Assembly: GCA_964408085.1 (NCBI GenBank)
Contig: CAYOYB010000006.1
Span: 1-64,000, forward strand
Length of the DNA: 64,000 nucleotides
Source: CAJLIR01 sp964408085
Lineage (GTDB): Bacteria > Bacillota_I > Bacilli_A > RF39 > UBA660
Direction of reading: 5' to 3'
The stretch's first letter is position 1. Every line of letters begins with the position of its first letter. The translations under genes were made by a program, and so were the position numbers. Under the pieces are notes generated by a model. The model was not told the DNA's origin and made no database searches. It was given only the letters and a program-made list of their open reading frames with translations. This document shows positions 8,881 through 16,642 of the stretch, one piece after another.

Positions 8881-10263
8881 ATGTTGAAAATATACGACTT
8901 TGCTAAAATGCCAGTTGTAGAGGTTGTAAACGATATTTTGGTCGATGCATCAAAACGAGGAGCCAGTGATATTCACTTCGATCCAATGGAAAATCATATG
9001 AAAATTAGGATTAGAATTGATGGTGAATTAGTTGACTACGCTGATGTTCCAAATGAAATTAAGAAAAATTTAGTTACTCGTGTCAAAATTATCGCTGGAA
9101 TGAATATAACTGAATCTAGATTACCACAAGATGGAGCTATAAAAGCTACACTACAAGATGTACCACTTGATCTTCGTGTATCTTGCCTGCCAACTAATCA
9201 AGGCGAAAAAATCGTTATTCGTATTTTAGACTATAGTATGAGTTTAAGTGGAATTGAAAGTTTAGGTTTTTCAGAACAGAACTATCATAAAGTTTTAGAG
9301 ATGATTAATACTCCTAATGGTATAATTTTAACTACTGGAGCTACTGGTAGTGGTAAATCAACAACTGTATACTCCATGCTTCAAAGATTAAATAAAGAAA
9401 ATACCAATATTATTACCGTTGAAGACCCAATTGAAATGAATATTGAAGGAATTAATCAGGTTCAAACTAATAGTGAAATTGGTTTAACATTTGCTAGTGC
9501 TTTAAGATCTATTTTACGTCAGGACCCAAATGTTATTATGATTGGTGAAATTCGTGATACAGAAACTGCGCAAATCGCTGTCAGAGCATCTATTACAGGT
9601 CATATTGTTTTATCAACATTGCACACCAACGATTCATTAACAACAATTGAGCGTTTAATTGATATGGATGTTCAACGTTATTTATTAGCAAGTGCTTTAG
9701 TTGGAATTATTTCACAAAAGTTAGCTCGTAAATTATGTCCACATTGTAAAAAATTACGACCTACTAACGAATATGAAAGAGACTTATTTAAAAAAGTTCT
9801 AAATAAAGATGTTAAGGAAATTTATTCAAATGATGGTTGTGATGAATGTACAAATGGTTACCAAGGGCGTATCGCTATTCATGAAGTACTATTAATTAAC
9901 CAAGAAATTAGAGACGCAATTAGTTCTAATATAAGAAAAGATGCACTTCGTAATTTAGTTTATGGTTCTGGTGTTACTACTTTATTACAAGATGGTCTTG
10001 AAAAAGTACTTGAAGGTCAAACAACTTTAGAAGAAATCTTAAAAATTGTTGAATTAGAAGATGATGAAAAAGAAGAAGCATTTGATGTATATAATGAAGA
10101 GATACCTGAACCAAATAATGTTTCAATAAATGATACTACTACTGGTATACCTATAAATAATATCAATTCTAATAAACCAATAAATGAAAATGACCTTGCT
10201 ATGATAGATGATCCAAATAAACAAATGGACTATTTAGAAGATTTTATCAATAATAAATTTTAA
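8881..10263 (+). CDS. GspE/PilB/ComGA-type pilus assembly ATPase
   Basis: A 460-residue cytoplasmic secretion ATPase that powers pseudopilus assembly. Visible: the N-terminal GSPII domain, Walker A GATGSGKST at 153-161, an Asp box with EDPIE, Walker B VIMIGEIRDTETA near 218-230, and a His box HIVLSTLHTND. The tetracysteine zinc motif has Cys286, Cys289, Cys320 and Cys323. It lacks the long N1 domains of Gram-negative PilB but is longer than ComGA because of an acidic, Asn-rich tail of about 80 residues. Divergent from two pseudopilin genes. The usual PilC/ComGB membrane partner is not in the window. Confidence 0.93.
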   Translation: MLKIYDFAKMPVVEVVNDILVDASKRGASDIHFDPMENHMKIRIRIDGELVDYADVPNEIKKNLVTRVKIIAGMNITESRLPQDGAIKATLQDVPLDLRVSCLPTNQGEKIVIRILDYSMSLSGIESLGFSEQNYHKVLEMINTPNGIILTTGATGSGKSTTVYSMLQRLNKENTNIITVEDPIEMNIEGINQVQTNSEIGLTFASALRSILRQDPNVIMIGEIRDTETAQIAVRASITGHIVLSTLHTNDSLTTIERLIDMDVQRYLLASALVGIISQKLARKLCPHCKKLRPTNEYERDLFKKVLNKDVKEIYSNDGCDECTNGYQGRIAIHEVLLINQEIRDAISSNIRKDALRNLVYGSGVTTLLQDGLEKVLEGQTTLEEILKIVELEDDEKEEAFDVYNEEIPEPNNVSINDTTTGIPINNINSNKPINENDLAMIDDPNKQMDYLEDFINNKF

Positions 10264-10302
10264 AAAAAGAATATCAATAATTAAGATTTGATATTCTTTT
10301 TT
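10262..10302. terminator. Bidirectional terminator between convergent genes
   Basis: GAATATCAA (10269-10277) and TTGATATTC (10288-10296) form a stem flanked by A-runs on the left and T-runs on the right. It can serve both the ATPase gene on the plus strand and the following minus-strand gene. Confidence 0.75.
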
Positions 10303-10317
10303 ATATATAGAGAATTT

Positions 10318-11022
10318 TTAATTATTATTCGTTAACTCTAATTTTAAAACTTTGTCAGTTTCGACTGGAATACACACAATATTACTTGCTTCGCTAGATA
10401 AAGATATATTATCCTGGTTATTTTGATTTGCAATATAGAAACGTTTTAAATAGTCTCTATATTTTTTTAATTGTTCAATATTTGCACTATTAATTAAATC
10501 ATCAAATGTTATTGGTGTTTCTTTTACCTTTTTATATATAAGTGTATATGTATGATTTTCAATGGCTGAATCATATTTTTTTAACTCTGCTTTAATTGTA
10601 TCTTTTTGTTTCTCATATTTGTATTTCGTTTTTTCAATTACTGAATTAATTTTAATAATATTATATCTTTGTAGCATAATACAATAAGAATTAATTAAAA
10701 TAGGGAGTATTAAAATACTTGTACTAGTAGTACTAGGTACAGTCACTAAATTAAGAAATAACATTAATGTATGACAAGTTAAATTGTAAAATAATTGCTT
10801 TTTAAATTTTTTTATACTTTCAAAATTTTTATTTTTTCCTAAACGGTAATTACTAGAAATAACATTAGATAATTGCTTTCTTTCCTCTTTTGTCATTTCT
10901 TTATCATATAGAAAAGACATTTGAAATGTTATCATATTGCCAAATGATAAAACCATTTTCTTAAATATTTTAACTCCTAATAATTCATATATTTTTATTT
11001 CAACATTTGAATTACTTTTCAT
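10318..11022 (-). CDS. Hypothetical membrane protein with a basic, helical C-terminus
   Basis: 234 residues; family not recognised. It is predicted to be mostly alpha-helical, with one or two hydrophobic segments (about residues 90-120, rich in Leu/Val/Ile) and long charged helices on either side, including TKYKYEKQKDTIKAELKKYD, which looks coiled-coil prone. The ATG at 11022 is chosen because GAGGGG lies eight bases upstream; an earlier start at 11064 lacks such a site. It appears to be monocistronic, between the pilus ATPase gene (convergent) and the tRNA synthetase operon. Confidence 0.6.
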   Translation of the reverse strand: MKSNSNVEIKIYELLGVKIFKKMVLSFGNMITFQMSFLYDKEMTKEERKQLSNVISSNYRLGKNKNFESIKKFKKQLFYNLTCHTLMLFLNLVTVPSTTSTSILILPILINSYCIMLQRYNIIKINSVIEKTKYKYEKQKDTIKAELKKYDSAIENHTYTLIYKKVKETPITFDDLINSANIEQLKKYRDYLKRFYIANQNNQDNISLSSEASNIVCIPVETDKVLKLELTNNN

Positions 11023-11154
11023 TAAGGTTATCCCCTCACTTTTAACTTTAACTTGGATATTCAATATATTTTCTTGCTAAAATTGGATTATATTTTAACA
11101 TACGTATTAAATTGTGTCAAATTTATAATCAAAAAAACTACTATATTTTAATAA

Positions 11155-11180
11155 AAAATAACAAATCACTTTGTTATTTT
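11155..11180 (-). terminator. Terminator of the AAA+-hisS-aspS operon
   Basis: A perfect 11-bp stem AAAATAACAAA / TTTGTTATTTT with a four-base loop, followed on the minus strand by a T-rich run, 13 bp past the aspS stop. Confidence 0.8.
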
Positions 11181-11192
11181 GATAAATAGTTT

Positions 11193-12503
11193 TTATGGAT
11201 TTAATCTAGTTGGTCCACGATAGATAAAAGTTGCTTCTCTAATATTATCCATTTCAAATATTTGCATCATTATTCTTGCAATACCAATCGCAAATCCACC
11301 ATGTGGAGGACAACCATATTTAAAGAAATCTAAATAAAATTGTAAAGATTCAGAAATTATTTCTTTTTCAACCATTTGTTTCATTAAGATATCTACTCTA
11401 TGCTCTCTTTGCGCACCTGTTGTTATTTCAACACCTTTAAATAATAAATCATAACTGTTAGTTAAACCATTTTCATCTAACATATGATAAAAAGGTCTAG
11501 CAGAAAAAGGGAATTTAGTTATAAAAATAAAATCGCAATTATATTTTTCTTTAGCGTATTTACATAGTAAATTTTCTTCTTTTCTTTCAAAATCCTCTTC
11601 TTTTTCTCCAACATAATGATATTGTTGTTTTAAAATTTCTTTAGCCTCAGCAAAAGTTATTCTAGGGAATTTAATACTTGTATCACTTAATTCTATATTA
11701 AATACCTTTTTTATTTCTTCACCATAAGTTTCTTTTAATTTATTTAGTGCATACTTAATCCATGCTTCTTCCATATCCATTATATCTTCAAAAGAATTTA
11801 TCCAAGAAATTTCAACATCAGCCATATTTATTTCAGTCGCATGATATGAAGTATGTGAATTTTCAGCCCTAAAAGCAGGGCCTATTTCAAATACTTTATC
11901 AAAACCAGAAGCCATGGCCATTTGTTTATAAAATTGTGGTGATTGTGAAAGACAAGCAGTTTGTCCAAAATAATCAATTTTAAATACTTCTGCTCCACTT
12001 TCAGCTGCTCCAGCCGCAATTTTAGGTGTATGTATTTCAATAAAATTATTATTAACACAATACTCTCTTAATGCATGTTCTAATAAGGTCTCACATCTAA
12101 AGAATAAATTATTTTCTTCTCTTCTTAAATCAAGAAAACGATAATCTAGTCTTGTTTCTCTTAAAGCATTATCTTTACTTTTAATATCTAATGGCAATTC
12201 AGGTAATGCCATAGAAGTAATTTCTATTTTATTAGGTATAAATTCTAAACCACCTAACTTAACCTTTTCATTAATAGAAACTGTACCAGTAACTTTAATA
12301 GTGCTTTCAAGAGTTAAATTATCAACTAAAGATACTAATTCTTGATTATCATCATTTTTTTCAATAGTAAGCTGTATTTTACCACTAATATCTCTTAAAA
12401 TAACAAATTGAACATATTGCAAATTTCTAATTTTATCAACAAAGCCCTGAATTGTAATTTCCTTGTTTTCATAATTTTTTAATTCATCTATATTAATTTT
12501 CAT
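11193..12503 (-). CDS. aspS: Aspartyl-tRNA synthetase, archaeal/eukaryal-type, possibly non-discriminating
   Basis: A 436-residue class IIb synthetase. It has an N-terminal OB-fold anticodon domain (about 15-95), then the catalytic core with motif 1, SQSPQFYKQMAMASGFDKVFE, motif 2 FRAENSHTSYH, and motif 3 GFAIGIARIMMQIF at the C-terminus. Length and the absence of the roughly 150-residue bacterial insertion place it with the compact archaeal-type AspRS (AspRS2), not the 590-residue bacterial AspRS. It is distinct from AsnRS. Family knowledge: bacterial AspRS2 proteins often charge both tRNA-Asp and tRNA-Asn for later amidation by GatCAB. Whether this one does is not decidable here. It follows hisS by 41 bp. 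Confidence 0.88.
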   Translation of the reverse strand: MKINIDELKNYENKEITIQGFVDKIRNLQYVQFVILRDISGKIQLTIEKNDDNQELVSLVDNLTLESTIKVTGTVSINEKVKLGGLEFIPNKIEITSMALPELPLDIKSKDNALRETRLDYRFLDLRREENNLFFRCETLLEHALREYCVNNNFIEIHTPKIAAGAAESGAEVFKIDYFGQTACLSQSPQFYKQMAMASGFDKVFEIGPAFRAENSHTSYHATEINMADVEISWINSFEDIMDMEEAWIKYALNKLKETYGEEIKKVFNIELSDTSIKFPRITFAEAKEILKQQYHYVGEKEEDFERKEENLLCKYAKEKYNCDFIFITKFPFSARPFYHMLDENGLTNSYDLLFKGVEITTGAQREHRVDILMKQMVEKEIISESLQFYLDFFKYGCPPHGGFAIGIARIMMQIFEMDNIREATFIYRGPTRLNP

Positions 12504-12544
12504 ATTTTCTCCTATCTATTTACTAAAAAGAATCTATTATAATT

Positions 12545-13825
12545 TTAAATATGTGTTTCTTCAATATTTTTATCAAAGAAATCTATAATATCATTATCTG
12601 ATACTTTGTATTCTTCTTTTGTTAAATTATTTTTTATGGTCAAACTATTATTTTTAATTTCATCTTCACCAATAATTATTACATATTTAGAATTTAAACG
12701 ATCTGCTTGTTTAAAGTTACTCTTAATATTTCGATTCATTGTATCTACTTCACAAGAAAAGCCATTCATACGTAACGTATTTACTAAATTAAGACTATAT
12801 TCTTTTTCATTATCACTCATAGGAATTATATAAATATCAAGATTATCTAAGTCAGTTGGTAATTTTTGTTCATATTCTAAAGCAGTCATAAGTCTTTCTA
12901 TCCCTGTTGCAAAGCCAACACCTGGAGTTTTTGGCCCACCTATCGTTTCAACAAGCAAATCATATCTTCCTCCACCACATAAAACATTTTGGCTTCCAAA
13001 TCCTTCAACCTCTGCTTCAACTTCAAAGACAGTATGTGTATAATAATCCAAACCTCTTACTAAATTTTCATCAACATTATACTCAATATCCATAGCTTCT
13101 AAGTATTTTTTTACCTTATCAAAATGAATTTTACTTATATCATTTAAATAATCAGAAATTTTAGGGGCATTCTTCATTATTTCTAAATCTTTATCAACTT
13201 TACAATCTAATATTCTTAAAGGATTAGTCGCATATCTTTTTTTACAATCCTCACATAAGCAATCTAAATGTGGTTTAAAATATTCTAGTAAAGCTTCACG
13301 ATACATTTTTCTAGATTCGATATCCCCTAAAGTATTTACGTTAACTTTTATACCTTTTAAACCTAATAATTTATATAAATTAACAGGAATACTGATAACC
13401 TCAGCATCAGCAAGAGGATCTTCAGTACCAAATACTTCTACACCAAACTGATAAAATTCGCGAAAACGTCCAGCTTGTGGTCTTTCATAGCGATACATTG
13501 GGCCATAATACCAACATTTTACTGGTTGGCTAGCTTCACCATACATTTTATTTTCAATAAAACTACGAACTACACCTGCAGTCCCTTCTGGACGAAGGGT
13601 CATTTTTCTATCCCCACGATCAATAAAATCATAAGTTTCTTTAGATACTATATCCGTAGTTTCACCAACACCTCGATGATATAATTCACTGCTTTCAAAC
13701 ATTGGAGTTCGAATATATTGATAATTATATTTTTCCATTAATGTTTGAATTAAATCTCTTAAATATAATAAATTTTTACCATAGTTTCCATAAACATCAT
13801 AAGTACCTTTTGGTTTTTGAATCAT
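12545..13825 (-). CDS. hisS: Histidyl-tRNA synthetase
   Basis: A 426-residue class IIa synthetase of normal length that attaches histidine to tRNA-His. Seen: the N-terminal KPKGTYDVYG, motif 2 RYERPQAGRFREFYQFGVE, the histidine-specific LDYYTHTVFE block and GGGRYDLLV, motif 3 GVGFATGIERL, and a C-terminal anticodon-binding domain. Strong ribosome site AAGGAGG. It is the middle gene of a three-gene operon, 12 bp after the AAA+ gene and 41 bp before aspS, behind a T-box leader. The hisS-aspS pairing is a conserved Bacillota arrangement. Confidence 0.98.
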   Translation of the reverse strand: MIQKPKGTYDVYGNYGKNLLYLRDLIQTLMEKYNYQYIRTPMFESSELYHRGVGETTDIVSKETYDFIDRGDRKMTLRPEGTAGVVRSFIENKMYGEASQPVKCWYYGPMYRYERPQAGRFREFYQFGVEVFGTEDPLADAEVISIPVNLYKLLGLKGIKVNVNTLGDIESRKMYREALLEYFKPHLDCLCEDCKKRYATNPLRILDCKVDKDLEIMKNAPKISDYLNDISKIHFDKVKKYLEAMDIEYNVDENLVRGLDYYTHTVFEVEAEVEGFGSQNVLCGGGRYDLLVETIGGPKTPGVGFATGIERLMTALEYEQKLPTDLDNLDIYIIPMSDNEKEYSLNLVNTLRMNGFSCEVDTMNRNIKSNFKQADRLNSKYVIIIGEDEIKNNSLTIKNNLTKEEYKVSDNDIIDFFDKNIEETHI

Positions 13826-13837
13826 CTAAATTCCTCC

Positions 13838-15436
13838 TTATCTTAAAATATATTTTTTAGGATCTTCTACTGTTTCAGCTAAAACGACTAGTTCTTTATA
13901 TTGTCTTAAACCTTCTGATTCTATAATTTGCCATTCAGCAATACGAAGTGATTGCTCGACTATTTCTTTAAGTGACCTAGCACCAGTTCCTAATGCAAGA
14001 GCTTTTTTTACTATAGCATCAAGATAATCATTCTCATATTTTAAATCTACATTATAACAATCTAATAAATATTTAGTTCTAAATGTTAGTGGGCTAGTTT
14101 TAGGTTTATCCAAAATTTCTTTTAAATCCTTATCTGATAATGTTCGCATTTGCGCCAAACTTGGAAATCGTCCAAGAAATTCAATAGGTATATCTCCTTT
14201 TTTCTCCAAAATTTCTTTTGATATGATTTTATCATGATTCGATGCTGTAACAAATCCAATTTTTGAATCACCTTGTTTTAATATATCAGTAAAAGCACCT
14301 GAGGCTAAAACAGTCAAACTAGAAGTATCAAATGTATAAACCTCTGACTTATATTTAACTTCATAGGTAGTTCCATCTAAAAATGGTAAAAATGCATTTA
14401 ATACACCACGACCTGCAACATCTTGATTATCTTTACTACCCTTCTTATCTATCTCATCTAAATTAACAATTCCAACCTTCGCTAACTCAAGATTGCCATT
14501 AGTTTGAACAAGTAATGGTCTTAAAATATTATCTTCAATCGTTCCTCCATGATAACCATTCATTGTTATTTGTGTTGTATCAACTCGAACTACTGGCAAA
14601 TCAAGATATTTTTGTAGGCTACGCATTGTTCTTGTTTTTCCAGAACCAGATGGTCCAACAATTAAAATATGATATCTATCTTCAGCTCCATCTGGATATA
14701 AATTAGCATAAATATTCTTTTCAACAGCCATCAAAATTTCTTTTATTATATCATCTTGCCCAACAACTTCTTCAAGCATTTCCTTATAAACCTTTTTTAT
14801 ATCTAATTTAGGTTCTGTTTCAATTTCGCTTGTTGTTTTATTTTGTTGTTTAATTGTTGGTGGTAAAGATGTGTTATTACCATCATTATAATTATCACGA
14901 GCATTATTGCAAATCTGTTTTAAACCTTTTAATATAAGTTCTAAATATTCTAAATCATTTTTCTTTAGTTTATTTACCATATCATCAAGTATTTTTTCTG
15001 ATAATGTCAATTTAACATCATCAGAAGTTTTTACAGTATTAATGATACTTGTATCAATAGAGTTTTTATCACTTTTTATTATGCTAGATTTTTTCATGTG
15101 AACAATTTTTAAATCTTGATTATTATCTAAATTTACAAAATATACATCACTATTAAAATAATCCATATACTTTTTGATGGCCTCTTTAAAATTTTGTTTA
15201 CAATATACTTCCATTACAGACTTATGAGTTAATGGATACATATAAGCTAAGTCATTATGTTTAGATAAATAAAATTTTGGATCATCAAAAGACAAATATT
15301 TATCATTATTTGTATCAACTAAACTTTTATCAGTTGTCATACTAGCATCTTTTATAATACCATTAGGTACTAAAAAATAAAGATTATTATTAAGTTTTAT
15401 TTTCTTTACTGTTATAGCAACATATTTTTCTTCCAT
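13838..15436 (-). CDS. ClpX-like AAA+ unfoldase subunit lacking the zinc-binding domain
   Basis: 532 residues. The C-terminal half is a ClpX-type AAA+ module: DEMV-like lead-in VVGQDDIIKEILMAV, Walker A GPSGSGKTRTM, Walker B GIVNLDEIDKKG, arginine finger region PIEFLGRFPSLAQM and sensor 2 GTGARSLKEIVEQ. An IGF tripeptide (DSKIGFVTAS) aligns with the ClpX loop that docks on ClpP. The N-terminal half (about 1-230) is unlike the ClpX zinc domain and I do not recognise it; it may be a substrate-recognition domain. ATG 15436 follows GGGGGAG; a longer frame would translate the T-box and is rejected. It is the first gene of the T-box-controlled hisS-aspS operon. Confidence 0.82.
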   Translation of the reverse strand: MEEKYVAITVKKIKLNNNLYFLVPNGIIKDASMTTDKSLVDTNNDKYLSFDDPKFYLSKHNDLAYMYPLTHKSVMEVYCKQNFKEAIKKYMDYFNSDVYFVNLDNNQDLKIVHMKKSSIIKSDKNSIDTSIINTVKTSDDVKLTLSEKILDDMVNKLKKNDLEYLELILKGLKQICNNARDNYNDGNNTSLPPTIKQQNKTTSEIETEPKLDIKKVYKEMLEEVVGQDDIIKEILMAVEKNIYANLYPDGAEDRYHILIVGPSGSGKTRTMRSLQKYLDLPVVRVDTTQITMNGYHGGTIEDNILRPLLVQTNGNLELAKVGIVNLDEIDKKGSKDNQDVAGRGVLNAFLPFLDGTTYEVKYKSEVYTFDTSSLTVLASGAFTDILKQGDSKIGFVTASNHDKIISKEILEKKGDIPIEFLGRFPSLAQMRTLSDKDLKEILDKPKTSPLTFRTKYLLDCYNVDLKYENDYLDAIVKKALALGTGARSLKEIVEQSLRIAEWQIIESEGLRQYKELVVLAETVEDPKKYILR

Positions 15437-15454
15437 ATAAACTCCCCCTAAAAT

Positions 15455-15662
15455 AACAAAAAAATCCATAAAATATAAGGACGAGTAATTCTCGCGGTAC
15501 CACCTTATTTTATAGATTAAACTATACACTTAATTCTTTAACGCAGAAAACGATTATTTTTCATTAGTGTCTTTCATAATATTTCATTCAAATGTTTTCA
15601 CCAACCACATTCTCTCTAAAAAATAAAACACTATTACTCCTCTAAATCAATAATTAATATAC
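15455..15662 (-). promoter_or_regulatory. T-box riboswitch, Asp (GAC) specifier overlapping a His (CAC) codon
   Basis: The minus-strand leader has the T-box AGGTGGTACCGCG at 15505-15493, which can form an antiterminator. The competing terminator pairs ATAAAATAAGG with CCTTATATTTTAT before a TTTTTTT run ending near 15457. Stem I folds well: ATTATT/AATAAT base helix, K-turn, TTAG/CTAA, then a specifier loop with AGGAGTA on the 5' side and GAAAGACA on the 3' side. A continuous 13-bp helix (ATAGTGTTTTATT / AATGAAATATTAT with wobbles) and an apical loop with GGTTGGTG complete it. The specifier position holds GAC (15571-15569, Asp), overlapping CAC (15569-15567, His). Uncharged tRNA should raise expression of the AAA+ gene, hisS and aspS. 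Confidence 0.93.
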
Positions 15663-15666
15663 CTAA

Positions 15667-15695
15667 AGTATACTCGTTATTTTTTAATTAGTCAA
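15667..15695 (-). promoter_or_regulatory. Promoter of the T-box operon
   Basis: TTGACT at 15695-15690, a 17-bp spacer and TATACT at 15672-15667, giving a predicted start near 15660, just ahead of Stem I. It overlaps no coding sequence; the preceding gene ends at 15707. Confidence 0.8.
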
Positions 15696-15706
15696 TATTT
15701 AAATAA

Positions 15707-15973
15707 TTAAAATTCATCTAGTATAGATAAATCTTCGCTAATTAATTTAACTAAATTTTCACCATATTTTTGTTTTAAATTATTAAATCTAGCTACAAAT
15801 TCATCATAATTAATAATAAATAAATCTAAATAATCACTAAATAATTCATCTATATAATCAACATTTTGTTCAACTAAAAAATCTATAATTCTTTCTAAAT
15901 TATCTATATTTAAATTTTGCAATATTTCTGATTCATATTTCTCATATAATTCATTTATATCTATTTTTTGCAT
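15707..15973 (-). CDS. Small acidic helical hypothetical protein
   Basis: 88 residues, very acidic and Leu/Ile/Asn-rich, with no membrane segment or signal peptide. Its start overlaps the end of the 30-residue-repeat gene by 13 bp and a ribosome-like GGAAAAAG lies upstream, so it is probably translationally coupled to that gene. The pattern of short amphipathic helices (INELYEKYESEILQNL, DYIDELFSDYLDLF) could be a partner or continuation of the neighbouring helical-repeat protein. I do not recognise the family. Confidence 0.6.
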   Translation of the reverse strand: MQKIDINELYEKYESEILQNLNIDNLERIIDFLVEQNVDYIDELFSDYLDLFIINYDEFVARFNNLKQKYGENLVKLISEDLSILDEF

Positions 15974-16572
15974 AATACTTTTTCCTTTTTAGCATTATTC
16001 ATAAGTTTTTTTATATCAATATTATACTTTTCTTTTAAAACCTTTTTAGTGGCATTAAATATAGGATTTAATTTATAATCAACTATTAATTCAATTTTGT
16101 TTTTTAGCAAATAATTCAATAAAAATCTTTGCTCATCTGGATTTCTTTTAAGTGAATTAGTTACTATAAATTTTGAAATGCCATATTCTTCAAATAATTC
16201 AATATTTCCAACAATATACTGTTCTTTAATCGCAAATATTGTTGGCTTTAATAATTTAGAATATCTTGGGTCGCTCCAATATTTTAAATCAAGTTTTGAT
16301 TTTATATTTTTATAATTACTACACCAAATGCTCGATGTCAATAATGGCTGAAATTTAGGATCATCCCATTCTGGCATATTCAATATTTGGAAAATTTCAT
16401 CATAATTACTATGCCAAATACTTGATGTTAATAATGGTCGAAATTTTGGCTCCTTCCATTCTTTCATTTCTAATATTCTCAAAATCTCATCATAATTTCT
16501 TGAATATAAATAATTACATTTTAAATATTGTTTTCCTTTTAATAAGGCATCAATTTTTTCCTTTTTATTCAT
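15961..16572 (-). CDS. Hypothetical protein with three 30-residue repeats
   Basis: 203 residues. Three consecutive 30-residue units can be aligned: RNYDEILRILEMKEW..., SNYDEIFQILNMPEW... and SNYKNIKSKLDLKYW.... Each continues with (D/E)P(K/R)(F/Y)xxLL(T/K)xxI(W/F). The periodicity suggests an alpha-helical solenoid used for protein or RNA binding. The rest is Lys-rich and helical. Ribosome site AAGGGAG is present. It precedes, and overlaps, the 88-residue gene, forming a two-gene unit inserted between relA/AI-2E genes and the T-box operon. Function unknown. Confidence 0.65.
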   Translation of the reverse strand: MNKKEKIDALLKGKQYLKCNYLYSRNYDEILRILEMKEWKEPKFRPLLTSSIWHSNYDEIFQILNMPEWDDPKFQPLLTSSIWCSNYKNIKSKLDLKYWSDPRYSKLLKPTIFAIKEQYIVGNIELFEEYGISKFIVTNSLKRNPDEQRFLLNYLLKNKIELIVDYKLNPIFNATKKVLKEKYNIDIKKLMNNAKKEKVLCKK

Positions 16573-16642
16573 GTTAAAATCTCCCTTAACTAATATTATC
16601 TAAGTATTTTAACATAATTACTCTTTATTTACAAGCATAATT

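Noticed and set aside
11193..12503. Asparaginyl-tRNA synthetase
   Set aside because: Compact archaeal AspRS motifs, such as SQSPQFYKQMAMASG, fit AspRS better; linkage to hisS and the GAC T-box specifier agree.
12606..13684. Small plus-strand open frames inside hisS
   Set aside because: They are antisense to a highly conserved gene, lack ribosome sites and have compositions expected of shadows. The same applies to the plus-strand frames in relA, topA and the repeat gene.
15437..15529. N-terminal extension of 31 residues on the ClpX-like protein
   Set aside because: It translates the T-box and its terminator; the ATG at 15436 has a strong ribosome site.
15561..15566. AAU (Asn) as T-box specifier, read just downstream of GACAC
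   Set aside because: The best Stem I fold places GAC in the GAAA-NNN-A specifier loop; the AAU is in the K-turn/base-helix side.
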